Part shown: piece by piece, positions 16,452 to 25,503 of the stretch
Position numbering within the stretch: position 1 is the first letter of the stretch
Layout: every line of letters begins with the position of its first letter
Assembly: GCF_000512695.2 (NCBI RefSeq)
Contig: NZ_AZRW02000022.1
Location: forward strand, 26,243-90,242
Direction: 5' to 3'
Source: Pseudomonas sp. QTF5
GTDB lineage: Bacteria > Pseudomonadota > Gammaproteobacteria > Pseudomonadales > Pseudomonadaceae
Length of the DNA stretch: 64,000 bases
The notes under the pieces: model-generated
The model's input: the letters and a program-made list of their open reading frames with translations, nothing else
Databases searched by the model: none
Told to the model about the DNA's origin: nothing
Translations under genes and position numbers: made by a program

Positions 16452-18674
16452 TTAACGAACAGCCAGAATCGGGCTGCCCAAACGCTCAAGCAAGGTTGCC
16501 TGGGCACTGCGCGGGTTCTGGTTGCCGGTCGGCGTGTTGCGGATGTAGCGACCGTCCGACTGCAAACTCCAGCTGTGGGTGTTATCGGTCAGATAAAGCT
16601 CCAGCTCTTTCTTGACCCGCAAAATCAGCTTCTTGCCCTCGACCGGGAAGCAGGTCTCGACGCGCTTGTCGAGGTTGCGTTCCATCCAGTCGGCACTGGA
16701 CAGGAACATCTGCTCTTCGCCGCCATTGAGGAAGTAGAAGACCCGGGTGTGCTCCAGAAAACGACCGATGATCGAGCGCACGTGGATGTTGTGCGAAACC
16801 CCGGCGATGCCCGGGCGCAGGCAGCACATGCCACGCACCACCAAATCGATACGCACCCCGGACTGACTGGCCTTGTACAACGCGCGGATGACCTTCGGAT
16901 CGGTCAACGAGTTGAACTTGGCGATGATGTGCGCTGGCTTGCCGTCGAGGGCGAACTGAGTCTCCCGGGCAATCATGTCGAGCATGCCCTTCTTCAACGT
17001 GAACGGCGCGTGCAACAGTTTCTTCATGCGCAGGGTTTTACCCATGCCGATCAACTGGCTGAACAGTTTGCCGACGTCTTCGCACAAAGCATCGTCGGAG
17101 GTCAGCAGGCTGTAGTCGGTATACAGGCGGGCGTTGGCTGCGTGATAGTTGCCGGTACCCAAGTGGGCGTAGCGGACAATCTCGCCAGCCTCGCGGCGCA
17201 GAATCAGCATCATCTTGGCGTGGGTCTTGAAGCCGACCACGCCGTAAATCACCACCGCACCGGCCGCTTGCAGACGACTGGCCAGTTGCAGGTTGGATTC
17301 TTCGTCGAACCGCGCACGCAATTCGATCACCGCCGTCACTTCCTTGCCGTTACGCGCGGCGTCCACCAGCGCATCGACGATCTCCGAGTTGGCGCCGCTG
17401 CGATACAACGTCTGACGAACCGCCAACACGTGCGGATCCTTGGCGGCCTGGCGCAGCAAGTCGACCACCGGGGTGAACGACTCGAACGGGTGCAGCAGCA
17501 GGATGTCCTGCTTGCTGATCACGCTGAAAATGTTCTCGCTGTTTTGCAGCAGTTTCGGGATCTGCGGGGTGAACGGGGTGTATTGCAGCTCCGGATGACT
17601 GTCCAGACCGGTGATGCTGAACAGCCGGGTCAGGTTGACCGGGCCGTTGACCTGATACAGCTCGGTCTCGTGCAGGTTGAACTGTTTGAGCAGGTAATCG
17701 GACAGCTGTTTCGGGCAGGTGTCGGCGACTTCCAGGCGCACCGCGTCACCGTAACGACGGGAGAACAACTCGCCGCGCAGGGCGCGGGCCAGGTCTTCTA
17801 CATCTTCGGTGTCGACCGAGAGGTCGGCGTTTCGGGTCAGGCGGAACTGGTAGCAGCCCTTGACCTTCATGCCTTGGAACAGGTCATCGGCGTGGGCGTG
17901 GATCATCGACGACAGGAACACGTAGTTGTCGCCCGGGCCGCCGACTTCTTCCGGCAACTTGATGACGCGCGGCAGCAGGCGTGGTGCCGGGATGATCGCC
18001 AGGCCGGAATCGCGACCGAAGGCGTCGATGCCTTCGAGCTCGACGATGAAGTTCAGGCTCTTGTTCACCAGCAACGGGAACGGGTGCGTCGGGTCGAGGC
18101 CAATCGGGGTGATGATCGGCGCGATCTCGTCGCGGAAATAGCGGCGCACCCAGGTCTTGATCTTGGTGGTCCAATGACGCCGACGGATGAAGCGGACCTG
18201 ATGTTTTTCCAGCTCCGGCAACAGAATGTCGTTGAGGATCGCGTACTGGCGATCAACGTGACCGTGCACCAATTCGCTGATGCGGGCCAGGGCCTGGTGC
18301 GGTTGCAGGCCATCGGCGCCGGCCTGTTCACGGGCGAAGGTGATCTGCTTCTTCAGGCCAGCCACACGAATCTCGAAGAACTCGTCCAGGTTGCTGGAGA
18401 AAATCAGCAGAAACTTCAGTCGCTCCAGCAATGGGTAGGACTCATCCAGCGCCTGTTCCAGCACGCGGATGTTGAACTGCAGTTGCGAGAGCTCACGATG
18501 GATGTACAGGCTGCTGTCATCCAGGCCGGGTATGGTAATCGCTGGCGCCGCAACAACGGGCTCGGCCACCACCGCGGGTGGAGCAGGTTCCAGCTCCGGC
18601 GGGGTTTCGGCGATTTGCTCCACCACAGGTTGAGCGTCTTTTACGGCAACTTCAGTGAGTCCTTCGGTATTCAT
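16452..18674 (-). CDS. ppk: Polyphosphate kinase 1
   Basis: 740 residues. After a Pro/Ala/Glu-rich N-terminal extension of about 50 residues, the usual Ppk1 domains follow, starting with YIHRELSQLQFNIRVLEQA. The phosphorylated active-site histidines lie in the C-terminal phospholipase D-like domains (KTHAKMMLI region and HVRSIIGRFLEHTRVF). It makes inorganic polyphosphate from ATP and affects stress survival and motility. The start lies 18 bases after the hemB stop, so the two are likely co-transcribed. Confidence 0.96.
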   Translation of the reverse strand: MNTEGLTEVAVKDAQPVVEQIAETPPELEPAPPAVVAEPVVAAPAITIPGLDDSSLYIHRELSQLQFNIRVLEQALDESYPLLERLKFLLIFSSNLDEFFEIRVAGLKKQITFAREQAGADGLQPHQALARISELVHGHVDRQYAILNDILLPELEKHQVRFIRRRHWTTKIKTWVRRYFRDEIAPIITPIGLDPTHPFPLLVNKSLNFIVELEGIDAFGRDSGLAIIPAPRLLPRVIKLPEEVGGPGDNYVFLSSMIHAHADDLFQGMKVKGCYQFRLTRNADLSVDTEDVEDLARALRGELFSRRYGDAVRLEVADTCPKQLSDYLLKQFNLHETELYQVNGPVNLTRLFSITGLDSHPELQYTPFTPQIPKLLQNSENIFSVISKQDILLLHPFESFTPVVDLLRQAAKDPHVLAVRQTLYRSGANSEIVDALVDAARNGKEVTAVIELRARFDEESNLQLASRLQAAGAVVIYGVVGFKTHAKMMLILRREAGEIVRYAHLGTGNYHAANARLYTDYSLLTSDDALCEDVGKLFSQLIGMGKTLRMKKLLHAPFTLKKGMLDMIARETQFALDGKPAHIIAKFNSLTDPKVIRALYKASQSGVRIDLVVRGMCCLRPGIAGVSHNIHVRSIIGRFLEHTRVFYFLNGGEEQMFLSSADWMERNLDKRVETCFPVEGKKLILRVKKELELYLTDNTHSWSLQSDGRYIRNTPTGNQNPRSAQATLLERLGSPILAVR

Positions 18675-18692
18675 CGAATGTTCCTGGGAGGG

Positions 18693-19706
18693 CTATTTTT
18701 GCTCTCGTAACAATTGAGCGGCACGGACGGCAAAGTAAGTCAGGATGCCATCAGCGCCTGCACGTTTAAAAGCGGTCAGGGATTCGAGGATAACCCCTTC
18801 ACTCAACCAGCCATTCTGGATTGCCGCCATGTGCATGGCGTATTCGCCGCTGACCTGGTAGACAAAGGTCGGCACTTTGAATTCTTCTTTGACCCGGTAA
18901 AGGATGTCCAGATACGGCATGCCTGGCTTGACCATGACCATGTCCGCACCTTCTGACAAGTCCGCGGCCACTTCGTGCAGGGCTTCGTTGCTGTTGGCCG
19001 GGTCCATCTGATAGGAGGCCTTGTTGGCCTTGCCCAGGTTCAGCGCCGAACCCACCGCATCGCGGAACGGACCGTAATAGGCGCTGGCGTATTTGGCCGA
19101 GTAAGCCATGATCCGCACGTTGACGTGATCGGCCAGCTCCAGCGCTTCGCGGATCGCCTGAATGCGACCGTCCATCATGTCCGACGGGGCCACCACCTGA
19201 GCGCCGGCTTCGGCGTGGGACAGGGCCTGTTTAACCAGTGCGTCGACGGTAATGTCGTTCTGCACGTAGCCTTCTTCGTCGAGAATGCCGTCCTGACCGT
19301 GGGTGGTGAACGGGTCCAGAGCGACGTCGGTGATCACCCCCAACTCCGGGAACCGGTCACGCAATGCTCGGGTGGCGCGCTGGGCGATGCCGTTGGGGTT
19401 CCAGGCTTGCGCGGCGTCCAGGGATTTGAGTTCCGGCGGTGTCACCGGGAATAGTGCCAGCGCCGGAATCCCCAGCTCGACCCACTTGGCCGCCTCTTCC
19501 AGCAACAAGTCGATGGTCAGGCGTTCGACGCCCGGCATCGAGGCCACCGCTTCGCGACGGTTTTCACCGTCCAGCACGAACACCGGCAGGATCAGGTCGT
19601 CGACGGTCAACACGTTTTCACGGACCAGTCGACGCGAGAAATCATCACGACGGTTGCGACGCAGGCGGGTTGCAGGAAACAAACGGTTGGCGGGGGTAAA
19701 GCTCAC
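18693..19706 (-). CDS. hemB: Delta-aminolevulinic acid dehydratase (porphobilinogen synthase)
   Basis: 337 residues from the GTG at 19706, which has AGGAGT upstream; the length equals that of P. aeruginosa HemB, and longer readings add unrelated sequence. Two active-site lysines are visible, in MAYSAKYASAYYGPF and VMVKPGMPYLD. It joins two 5-aminolevulinate molecules into porphobilinogen, which HemC in this window then polymerises. It heads a likely hemB–ppk operon. Confidence 0.96.
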   Translation of the reverse strand: MSFTPANRLFPATRLRRNRRDDFSRRLVRENVLTVDDLILPVFVLDGENRREAVASMPGVERLTIDLLLEEAAKWVELGIPALALFPVTPPELKSLDAAQAWNPNGIAQRATRALRDRFPELGVITDVALDPFTTHGQDGILDEEGYVQNDITVDALVKQALSHAEAGAQVVAPSDMMDGRIQAIREALELADHVNVRIMAYSAKYASAYYGPFRDAVGSALNLGKANKASYQMDPANSNEALHEVAADLSEGADMVMVKPGMPYLDILYRVKEEFKVPTFVYQVSGEYAMHMAAIQNGWLSEGVILESLTAFKRAGADGILTYFAVRAAQLLREQK

Positions 19707-19967
19707 GGCAGACTCCTGAGCCCGCGCTGGCGGGCGAGCGTGACAGTTATAAGCGGCCATTATGACGAACACATGACAAAAGTGTCTCGTCTTGAAGTCA
19801 CTGTTCAACTGAACGTGACTCCAGGACGAGACACCTGTGCACCCCTGTGACAGGTAGCCGCATTCCATTGTCCTTGTAGGAAATGTTCACGTCGAGACAC
19901 ATTTTGACACTTTCCTGAATGTGTCCGAGGGGTTAGGCTGCGCGTTCATTTCGCCAGCACCCAGACA

Positions 19968-20600
19968 ATGCTCCAACAATTTCTTCAGGAATTCGGCTAC
20001 TTCGCCCTCTTTCTCGGCACGTTCTTCGAAGGCGAAACCATCCTGGTGCTCGCGGGCTTCCTTGCGTTCCGTGGATACATGGACATCAAGGTGGTGATGC
20101 TCGTGGCATTCCTCGGCAGTTATGCCGGCGATCAGCTGTGGTACTTCCTGGGACGCAAGCACGGGCGCAAATTGCTGGCGCGCAAACCGCGCTGGCAACT
20201 GATGGGTGATCGGGCGCTGGAACATATCCGCAAGCACCCGGACATCTGGGTGCTGAGCTTCCGCTTTGTCTATGGACTGCGCACCGTGATGCCAGTGGCG
20301 ATCGGTCTGTCGGGCTATCCGCCGGGACGTTATCTGCTGCTCAACGGAATTGGCGCAGCCATCTGGGCCGCCGCGCTGGCTTCCGCCGCCTATCACTTCG
20401 GCGCAGTGCTCGAAGGCATGCTGGGCAGCGTCAAGAAATATGAGCTGTGGGTGCTGGGCGCCCTGCTGGTACTGGGTTTTTGCCTGTGGCTGCGGCGGCG
20501 CTTCAAGAATGCCCGTCTGGCGAAGAAGATCTACGCCGACGAGCAAGCGTTGAAAGCCGAACAGGCCAAATCCAGCGAACCTACGACGCCCATCGAGTGA
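19968..20600 (+). CDS. DedA-family membrane protein
   Basis: 210 residues with several membrane segments and the family motifs FxGTFFEGE (about 18–26), FLGSYAGDQLWYFLGRKHGR and FRFVYGLRTVMPVAIGLSG. DedA proteins are linked to flipping of undecaprenyl phosphate or phospholipids and to proton-motive-force maintenance. The charged C-terminal tail is cytoplasmic. Its last 20 bp overlap the convergent desaturase-like gene. Confidence 0.93.
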   Translation: MLQQFLQEFGYFALFLGTFFEGETILVLAGFLAFRGYMDIKVVMLVAFLGSYAGDQLWYFLGRKHGRKLLARKPRWQLMGDRALEHIRKHPDIWVLSFRFVYGLRTVMPVAIGLSGYPPGRYLLLNGIGAAIWAAALASAAYHFGAVLEGMLGSVKKYELWVLGALLVLGFCLWLRRRFKNARLAKKIYADEQALKAEQAKSSEPTTPIE

Positions 20601-21816
20601 AGCGGTTTCTACAACAGTAGAGACCGATGCCGCTGAGCAGGCTGTAACTGAGCAACCCTACCCAGCCCACCGCGCTGCCCGGCCATAGCCCGACCATCGG
20701 CGCCAGCCACACCAGCGGCAGGTTCGATGCCAGACGCAACAGCTCCAGCTTCAACGCCTGCGGGCGATTTTCCAGGGCCATGCCCAACACAAACAGCCCC
20801 AGTGCCACGGCACCCCAGCCCAACACCAGGGCCGACGTCGGCAGGCTCTGTTCCAGGTTCATCAAGTAACTGCCCAAGGCGATATAGACACAAAATTGCA
20901 GCGCCACATACCACTGCTGGCGCCCGTCCAGCGGCACCTCGAATTTGCGGAACTGGCTCAGGTCCGGTTTGCTCATCGGGTATCTGGCCGCCACATCCGC
21001 CGGTCGCCAACCGGTGCGCATGAACCAGATCCGCAGCTTGTCCCACCAGTTTTCGGCGCGCCGAGCGTCATCCCATAGCTGCGCATAGAACTGCACGTTC
21101 GCCCACAATGGATTCCAGCTCGCCAGCGGCGTGGTCACGCCGAAAATCACCGGTTCGTTGTCGTCCTCTTCCTGGAACGAACCAAATAGACGGTCCCAAA
21201 TAATGAACACCCCGCCGTAGTTGCGATCCATGTAGAGAGCATTCTGTGCATGGTGAGCCCGATGATTGGACGGCGTGACGAAGAACCATTCGAACCAGCC
21301 GAGCTTGGGAATGTGCCGGGTATGCACCCAGAATTGGTACAGCAGATTCAGCGCCGCAACGCTGACGAATACCACCAGCGGCACGCCGAGCACAGCCAGG
21401 GGCAGATAGAAAATCCAGCTCAGCAGAAAGCCGGTGCTGGTCTGGCGCAAGGCCGTGGAGAGGTTGTAATCCTCGCTCTGGTGATGCACCGAGTGGGCGG
21501 CCCAGAGGATGTTGCGTTCGTGGCCCATGCGGTGCAGCCAGTAGTAGCAGAAGTCGTAGAAGACGAAAGCAAACACCCAGACCCAGACGCTGTCGGCCGA
21601 CAGCTCGATCAAGGCCAGGTGCTTCAGGGCGAAAGCATAAGTCACCAGGCCGATGCCTTTGGTCAACAGGCCCGTGGTAGTCGACAGCACGCCAGTGCTG
21701 ACGCTGTTGATCGCGTCTGCCACGCGGTAATTGCTCACCCCGCGCCAACGGTCGGCCAGCAACTCGACCGCAATCAGCACAAAGAAAAACGGCACCGCAT
21801 ACAGAATGAAGTTCAT
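20581..21816 (-). CDS. Sterol desaturase / fatty-acid hydroxylase family membrane protein
   Basis: 411 residues. The histidine clusters that hold the di-iron site are present: HRMGHERNILWAAHSVHHQSE (about 95–115) and HTRHIPKLGWFEW with HRAHHAQN further on. At least six hydrophobic segments are predicted, three of them in a C-terminal extension after residue about 290. Bacterial members hydroxylate or desaturate membrane lipids; the actual substrate is unknown. It overlaps dedA by 20 bp on the other strand. Confidence 0.88.
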   Translation of the reverse strand: MNFILYAVPFFFVLIAVELLADRWRGVSNYRVADAINSVSTGVLSTTTGLLTKGIGLVTYAFALKHLALIELSADSVWVWVFAFVFYDFCYYWLHRMGHERNILWAAHSVHHQSEDYNLSTALRQTSTGFLLSWIFYLPLAVLGVPLVVFVSVAALNLLYQFWVHTRHIPKLGWFEWFFVTPSNHRAHHAQNALYMDRNYGGVFIIWDRLFGSFQEEDDNEPVIFGVTTPLASWNPLWANVQFYAQLWDDARRAENWWDKLRIWFMRTGWRPADVAARYPMSKPDLSQFRKFEVPLDGRQQWYVALQFCVYIALGSYLMNLEQSLPTSALVLGWGAVALGLFVLGMALENRPQALKLELLRLASNLPLVWLAPMVGLWPGSAVGWVGLLSYSLLSGIGLYCCRNRFTRWAS

Positions 21817-21930
21817 GACGCGACCTGATCAGAATCGTTCAGCAGAGATTAGGTGTAGCCGCGAATTAACCCTATGGCAACGAGTGACAAATTAGTGGAC
21901 ATTTAACGCCATGAATCTGGAGAAAAGCCC

Positions 21931-22599
21931 ATGAGCAAAAAAATTGCAGTGATCCTTTCCGGCTGCGGCGTGTACGACGGCGCCGAGATCCACGAAAGCG
22001 TGATCACCCTGTTGCGGCTGGACCAACGCGGTGCCCAAGTGCAGTGTTTCGCACCCGATATCGCGCAGTTGCACGTGATCAACCACCTGACCGGCGAAGA
22101 AATGCCCGAGTCGCGCAACGTGCTGGTGGAATCGGCGCGGATCGCCCGGGGCAACATCAAGGATATCCGTGAGGCCAGCGTCGAAGACTTCGATGCCCTG
22201 ATCGTTCCTGGCGGGTTTGGATCAGCCAAGAACCTGTCGAACTTTGCCGTCGAAGGCGCAGGTTGCAGCGTTCAGCCTGACGTCCTGGCGTTGACCGAAG
22301 CGTTCGCCGAAGCCGGCAAACCGGTGGGGCTGATCTGCATCTCACCGGCCCTGGCCGCAAAGATCTACGGCCCGGGTGTGACCTGCACCATCGGCAACGA
22401 TGCCGATACCGCCGCTACGATGAACAAGATGGGCGCCACCCATGCCGAGTGCGCGGTAACCGACATTGTCGAAGACAAGGCTCGCAAGCTGGTGAGCACT
22501 CCGGCGTACATGCTGGCGCAATCGATCAGCGAGGCCGCTTCCGGCATCAACAAACTGGTCGACCGCGTACTGGAACTGACCCACGAAAACGACGAGTAA
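21931..22599 (+). CDS. elbB: Isoprenoid biosynthesis glyoxalase ElbB
   Basis: 222 residues of the DJ-1/PfpI superfamily. It begins KKIAVILSGCGVYDGAEIHE, typical of ElbB (the old sigma cross-reacting protein), and has the nucleophile elbow ending in VGLICISPAL near residue 130. ElbB has weak glyoxalase activity and has been linked to isoprenoid yield in E. coli. It appears as a single gene followed by a REP pair. Confidence 0.93.
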   Translation: MSKKIAVILSGCGVYDGAEIHESVITLLRLDQRGAQVQCFAPDIAQLHVINHLTGEEMPESRNVLVESARIARGNIKDIREASVEDFDALIVPGGFGSAKNLSNFAVEGAGCSVQPDVLALTEAFAEAGKPVGLICISPALAAKIYGPGVTCTIGNDADTAATMNKMGATHAECAVTDIVEDKARKLVSTPAYMLAQSISEAASGINKLVDRVLELTHENDE

Positions 22600-22609
22600 C
22601 ACTGCTCAA

Positions 22610-22699
22610 TGTGGGAGCGGGCTTGCTCGCGAAGACTGACTGACATTCAACATTGATGTTGGCTGATACACCGCTTTCGCGAGCAAGCCCGCTCCCACA
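22610..22699. repeat. REP pair (REPIN), GCGAGCAAGCCCGCTCCCAC family
   Basis: Inverted copies lie between the convergent elbB and yaiI-like genes. Confidence 0.9.
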
Positions 22700-22715
22700 G
22701 GGTTCAATACATGGC

Positions 22716-23171
22716 TTAAGACTTGCGGGACAACCGGGTAAGTATCCGGTCCAGCGCATTGGCGAACGCCTGCTTCTCACGCTCGCCGAACGGTGCCGGT
22801 CCGCCGCTCATCTGACCCTGCTCGCGCAGATCGGTGAACAGGTTACGCACCGCCAGTCGATCGCCCATGTTCTGCGCATCGAACTCCTTGCCCCGTGGGT
22901 CCAGCGCCGCAACGCCCTTCTTCACTAGCCGGTCTGCCAGCGGCACATCGCTGCAAATCACCAATTCACCTGGCACCGCGTGTTCCACCAGATAATCGTC
23001 GGCGGCATCCGGGCCGCTGGGCACCACGATCAGCTTCACCAGGGCGAGGCCCGGTTTGATCTGTGGCTGACCGGCCACCAGCACCACTTCGAACTGGCGC
23101 TTGAGGGCGAACTTCACCACCAGATCCTTGGCTGCCCGCGGGCAAGCGTCGGCATCGATCCACACGCGCAT
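22716..23171 (-). CDS. YaiI/YqxD-family NYN-like protein
   Basis: The ATG at 23171 with AGAGGAAAA upstream gives 151 residues, the family length. MRVWIDADACPRAAKDLV at the start holds the Asp residues that in this PIN/NYN-like fold would bind metal, and VICSDVPLADRL and GGPAPFGEREKQAFANALD are conserved further on. A nuclease role has been proposed for the fold but is unproven. It lies between two REP elements. Confidence 0.9.
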   Translation of the reverse strand: MRVWIDADACPRAAKDLVVKFALKRQFEVVLVAGQPQIKPGLALVKLIVVPSGPDAADDYLVEHAVPGELVICSDVPLADRLVKKGVAALDPRGKEFDAQNMGDRLAVRNLFTDLREQGQMSGGPAPFGEREKQAFANALDRILTRLSRKS

Positions 23172-23196
23172 ATTATTTTCCTCTGTTGAAAAACAT

Positions 23197-23257
23197 CGCG
23201 GGCAAGCCCGCTCCCACAAGGTTAGCGCTGAACCTGTGGGAGCGGGCTTGCCCGCGA
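23197..23257. repeat. REP pair, GCGGGCAAGCCCGCTCCCAC variant
   Basis: Tightly spaced inverted copies, with only about 16 bp between them, of the variant with GGGC in place of GAGC. Confidence 0.88.
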
Positions 23258-23277
23258 ATATGAGCGCAGCGAATGCT

Positions 23278-25176
23278 TTAAGAAACCGACACCCGCCGCT
23301 TCTCGGCCATCCGGCTACGGCTGTACAGCACGATGATCGCAATGATCGCCACGGCCTGAGCACTCAGCGAATACGCATCAGCGTGAATCCCCAGCCAGTC
23401 GAAGTCAAAGAACGGCACCGGCCGCGTGCCGAAGATCCCGGCTTCCTGCAACGCCTTCACGCCATGGCCGGCAAACACCACCGACAACGCGCAGAGCAGC
23501 CCGGCATTGATGCCGAAGAACAACGCCAGCGGCAGTTTCGCCGAGCCGCGCAAAATCACCCAGGCCAGACCGACCAGCATAACCAGCGCCGTCGCCCCGC
23601 CCGCCATTACGGCGTTGTGCCCTGCCGGCCCGGCCTGTAACCACAGGGTTTCGTAAAACAGGATCACTTCGAACAGTTCGCGATACACCGAGAAGAACGC
23701 CAGGATCGCAAACCCGAAACGCCCGCCGCCGCTCACCAGGCTGCTCTTGATGTAATCCTGCCAGGCCGCTGCGTGGCGACGGTCGTGCATCCACACCCCG
23801 AGCCAGAGCACCATGACACTGGCAAACAACGCCGTCGCGCCTTCCAGCAGTTCACGCTGGGCACCGCTGACGTCGATCACATATGCCGCCACCGCCCAAG
23901 TCGCCAGCCCGGCCAGCAGCGCCAGGCCCCAACCGATGTTGACGCTGCGCACCGCCGATTGCTGACCGGTATTGCGCAGGAACGCGAGGATCGCCGCGAG
24001 CACCAGAATCGCTTCCAGACCTTCTCGCAACAGAATCAACAGACCGGAAATGTAGCTCAGCGACCAGCTCAAGCCATCACTGCCAAGCAAGCCAGCGGAC
24101 TCTTTCAATTTGGCCTTGGCCGCCTCCAGACGCTCCTCGGCCTGGGCCACCGGCAAACCGTCCTGCAATGACTGACGGTAAGCCATCAGGGACTTCTCGG
24201 TGTCTTTGCGCACGTTGGCGTCGACATTGTCCAGGGAGCTTTCGACCAGCTCGAAGCCTTCCAGGTACGCCGCCACCGACAGGTCATAGGCCTGATCGTG
24301 ATCGCCGGCGCGGTAGGCCGCGATGCTCTTGTCCAACGTGGCGGCCGTGTAATCAAGCAGCTGCCCCGGGCCACGCTTGACCTGCGGCGGTTGCGCCCGT
24401 TGCGCTCGGAAGGTCGCGGCCGCTTGCGGACCTTCGGCGGCCTGCACTTCGGCTGGCGTCTGACGTGCCAGGTCGGCGATGTTGTAGGTTTTCCCGGATT
24501 TTGCCGCGGCCGGATCGGCACTGAAGCTGGCGATATAGGTCGCCAGGTCCCAACGTTGACGATCATCCAGCTGATCGGCGAAGGCCGGCATGTCGGTACC
24601 TTCGACGCCCATGCCCAGCGTGTTGTAGATCGCGTAGAGGCTCAGACGGTCCAGTCGCACGGCATCGCGCAGATTGGCCGGCGGTGGCGTCATACCGACA
24701 CCTGCCGGGCCATCACCAGCGCCCGCATCGCCATGGCACACCGAACATTGCTGGGCATACAGCGGCGCGCCGCGAGTCGGGTCCGGGGTGATGACCGGAG
24801 CCTGGCTGACTTCATAGGTCACCGCCAGTTTTGCCCCCAGTTGCCGCGCCTGACGGGCGACATCCGCGCCGTCCTTACGCGCGGTGATCGCAGCGCCAAG
24901 GCTGCTGACGCCCTGCTCCAGCTCCGCGCGCTCGGGTTTGGCCGGCAAATCGGCGATCAAGCCGTGCAGAACCTTCAGGAATTCCTGCTGTTCGCGGTAC
25001 TCGGACTCATCGATGACTTTGCCCGCCTCGACCGTCGCCGGGTAATCGGCGCCAATGTAATCGAGCAAATGCAGGGCCTTGGGCGCACCTTCTGCGGTTT
25101 CGGCCAGCGCATTGAAGCTGCAGAACGCGATCATCGGCAGCACGAGCCACGCCAGAAAACGAGAGGAGGCAATCAT
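23278..25176 (-). CDS. Cytochrome c–FTR1 fusion, iron permease
   Basis: 632 residues. A signal peptide (about 1–25) leads to a periplasmic part containing a class I cytochrome c domain: CSVCH haem motif at C144/C147/H148 and probable axial Met196 in TDMPAF. A helical linker (about 270–365) follows, then a membrane FTR1 domain. That domain carries both iron-pathway motifs, REGLE at 384–388 and RELFE at 499–503. FTR1 permeases import iron coupled to its oxidation, so the haem domain may supply the oxidising step or accept electrons. No efeO/efeB-like partner is adjacent. The ribosome site is weak. Confidence 0.92.
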   Translation of the reverse strand: MIASSRFLAWLVLPMIAFCSFNALAETAEGAPKALHLLDYIGADYPATVEAGKVIDESEYREQQEFLKVLHGLIADLPAKPERAELEQGVSSLGAAITARKDGADVARQARQLGAKLAVTYEVSQAPVITPDPTRGAPLYAQQCSVCHGDAGAGDGPAGVGMTPPPANLRDAVRLDRLSLYAIYNTLGMGVEGTDMPAFADQLDDRQRWDLATYIASFSADPAAAKSGKTYNIADLARQTPAEVQAAEGPQAAATFRAQRAQPPQVKRGPGQLLDYTAATLDKSIAAYRAGDHDQAYDLSVAAYLEGFELVESSLDNVDANVRKDTEKSLMAYRQSLQDGLPVAQAEERLEAAKAKLKESAGLLGSDGLSWSLSYISGLLILLREGLEAILVLAAILAFLRNTGQQSAVRSVNIGWGLALLAGLATWAVAAYVIDVSGAQRELLEGATALFASVMVLWLGVWMHDRRHAAAWQDYIKSSLVSGGGRFGFAILAFFSVYRELFEVILFYETLWLQAGPAGHNAVMAGGATALVMLVGLAWVILRGSAKLPLALFFGINAGLLCALSVVFAGHGVKALQEAGIFGTRPVPFFDFDWLGIHADAYSLSAQAVAIIAIIVLYSRSRMAEKRRVSVS

Positions 25177-25503
25177 GAATAAATCTCAAATGGAAATACG
25201 AAGTAACACATTGTTCACTTCCAATGAGTTTCACTCAAGCTTTGTTGTGTTGGTTTTTGCGGTGGGACCCACAATCGGTTGCTTCAGGCTTTCAACAAGT
25301 AATGGCATCGCTCTGAACATATGGAGTTAAAAAGCCATTACATAGCCATCATCCCTGTCTATAATGCCTCGCCGTCGTTATTGCGATTCGGCATTTAAGC
25401 TCCTCTTTTTATGAGGAATTGGCAGGACGCCTGTCTCCCTGCCGATAGGTCCCAACAGCCCGACCAGCACGCGGCTGCTTATCTTCAGGGAAGATGTACC
25501 CCT
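25177..25503. other. Intergenic promoter region between FTR1 and the COG3014 operon
   Basis: No gene is seen in these 327 bases. TATAAT at 25360–25365 is a good -10 box for the rightward lipoprotein operon, with only a poor -35 (TTACAT) 16 bases upstream. A Fur-like site was looked for near the FTR1 start and not found convincingly. GAGCTTAAATGC to ATGAGGAATTGG just before the operon is AT-rich leader with no clear fold. Confidence 0.4.

Noticed and set aside
16239..18710. An 823-codon open frame on the plus strand opposite ppk
   Set aside because: It mirrors ppk, has no domain-like sequence and is rich in Gln, Asp and His as expected from the antisense of GC-rich codons. The same holds for long antisense frames opposite ppx, rho, ubiD, argH and amtB.
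25177..25260. Possible Fur box before the cytochrome c–FTR1 gene
   Set aside because: TGAGTTTCACTCA is a small palindrome, but it lacks the AATAATNATNATT-type pattern of Fur sites; the match is too weak to report.
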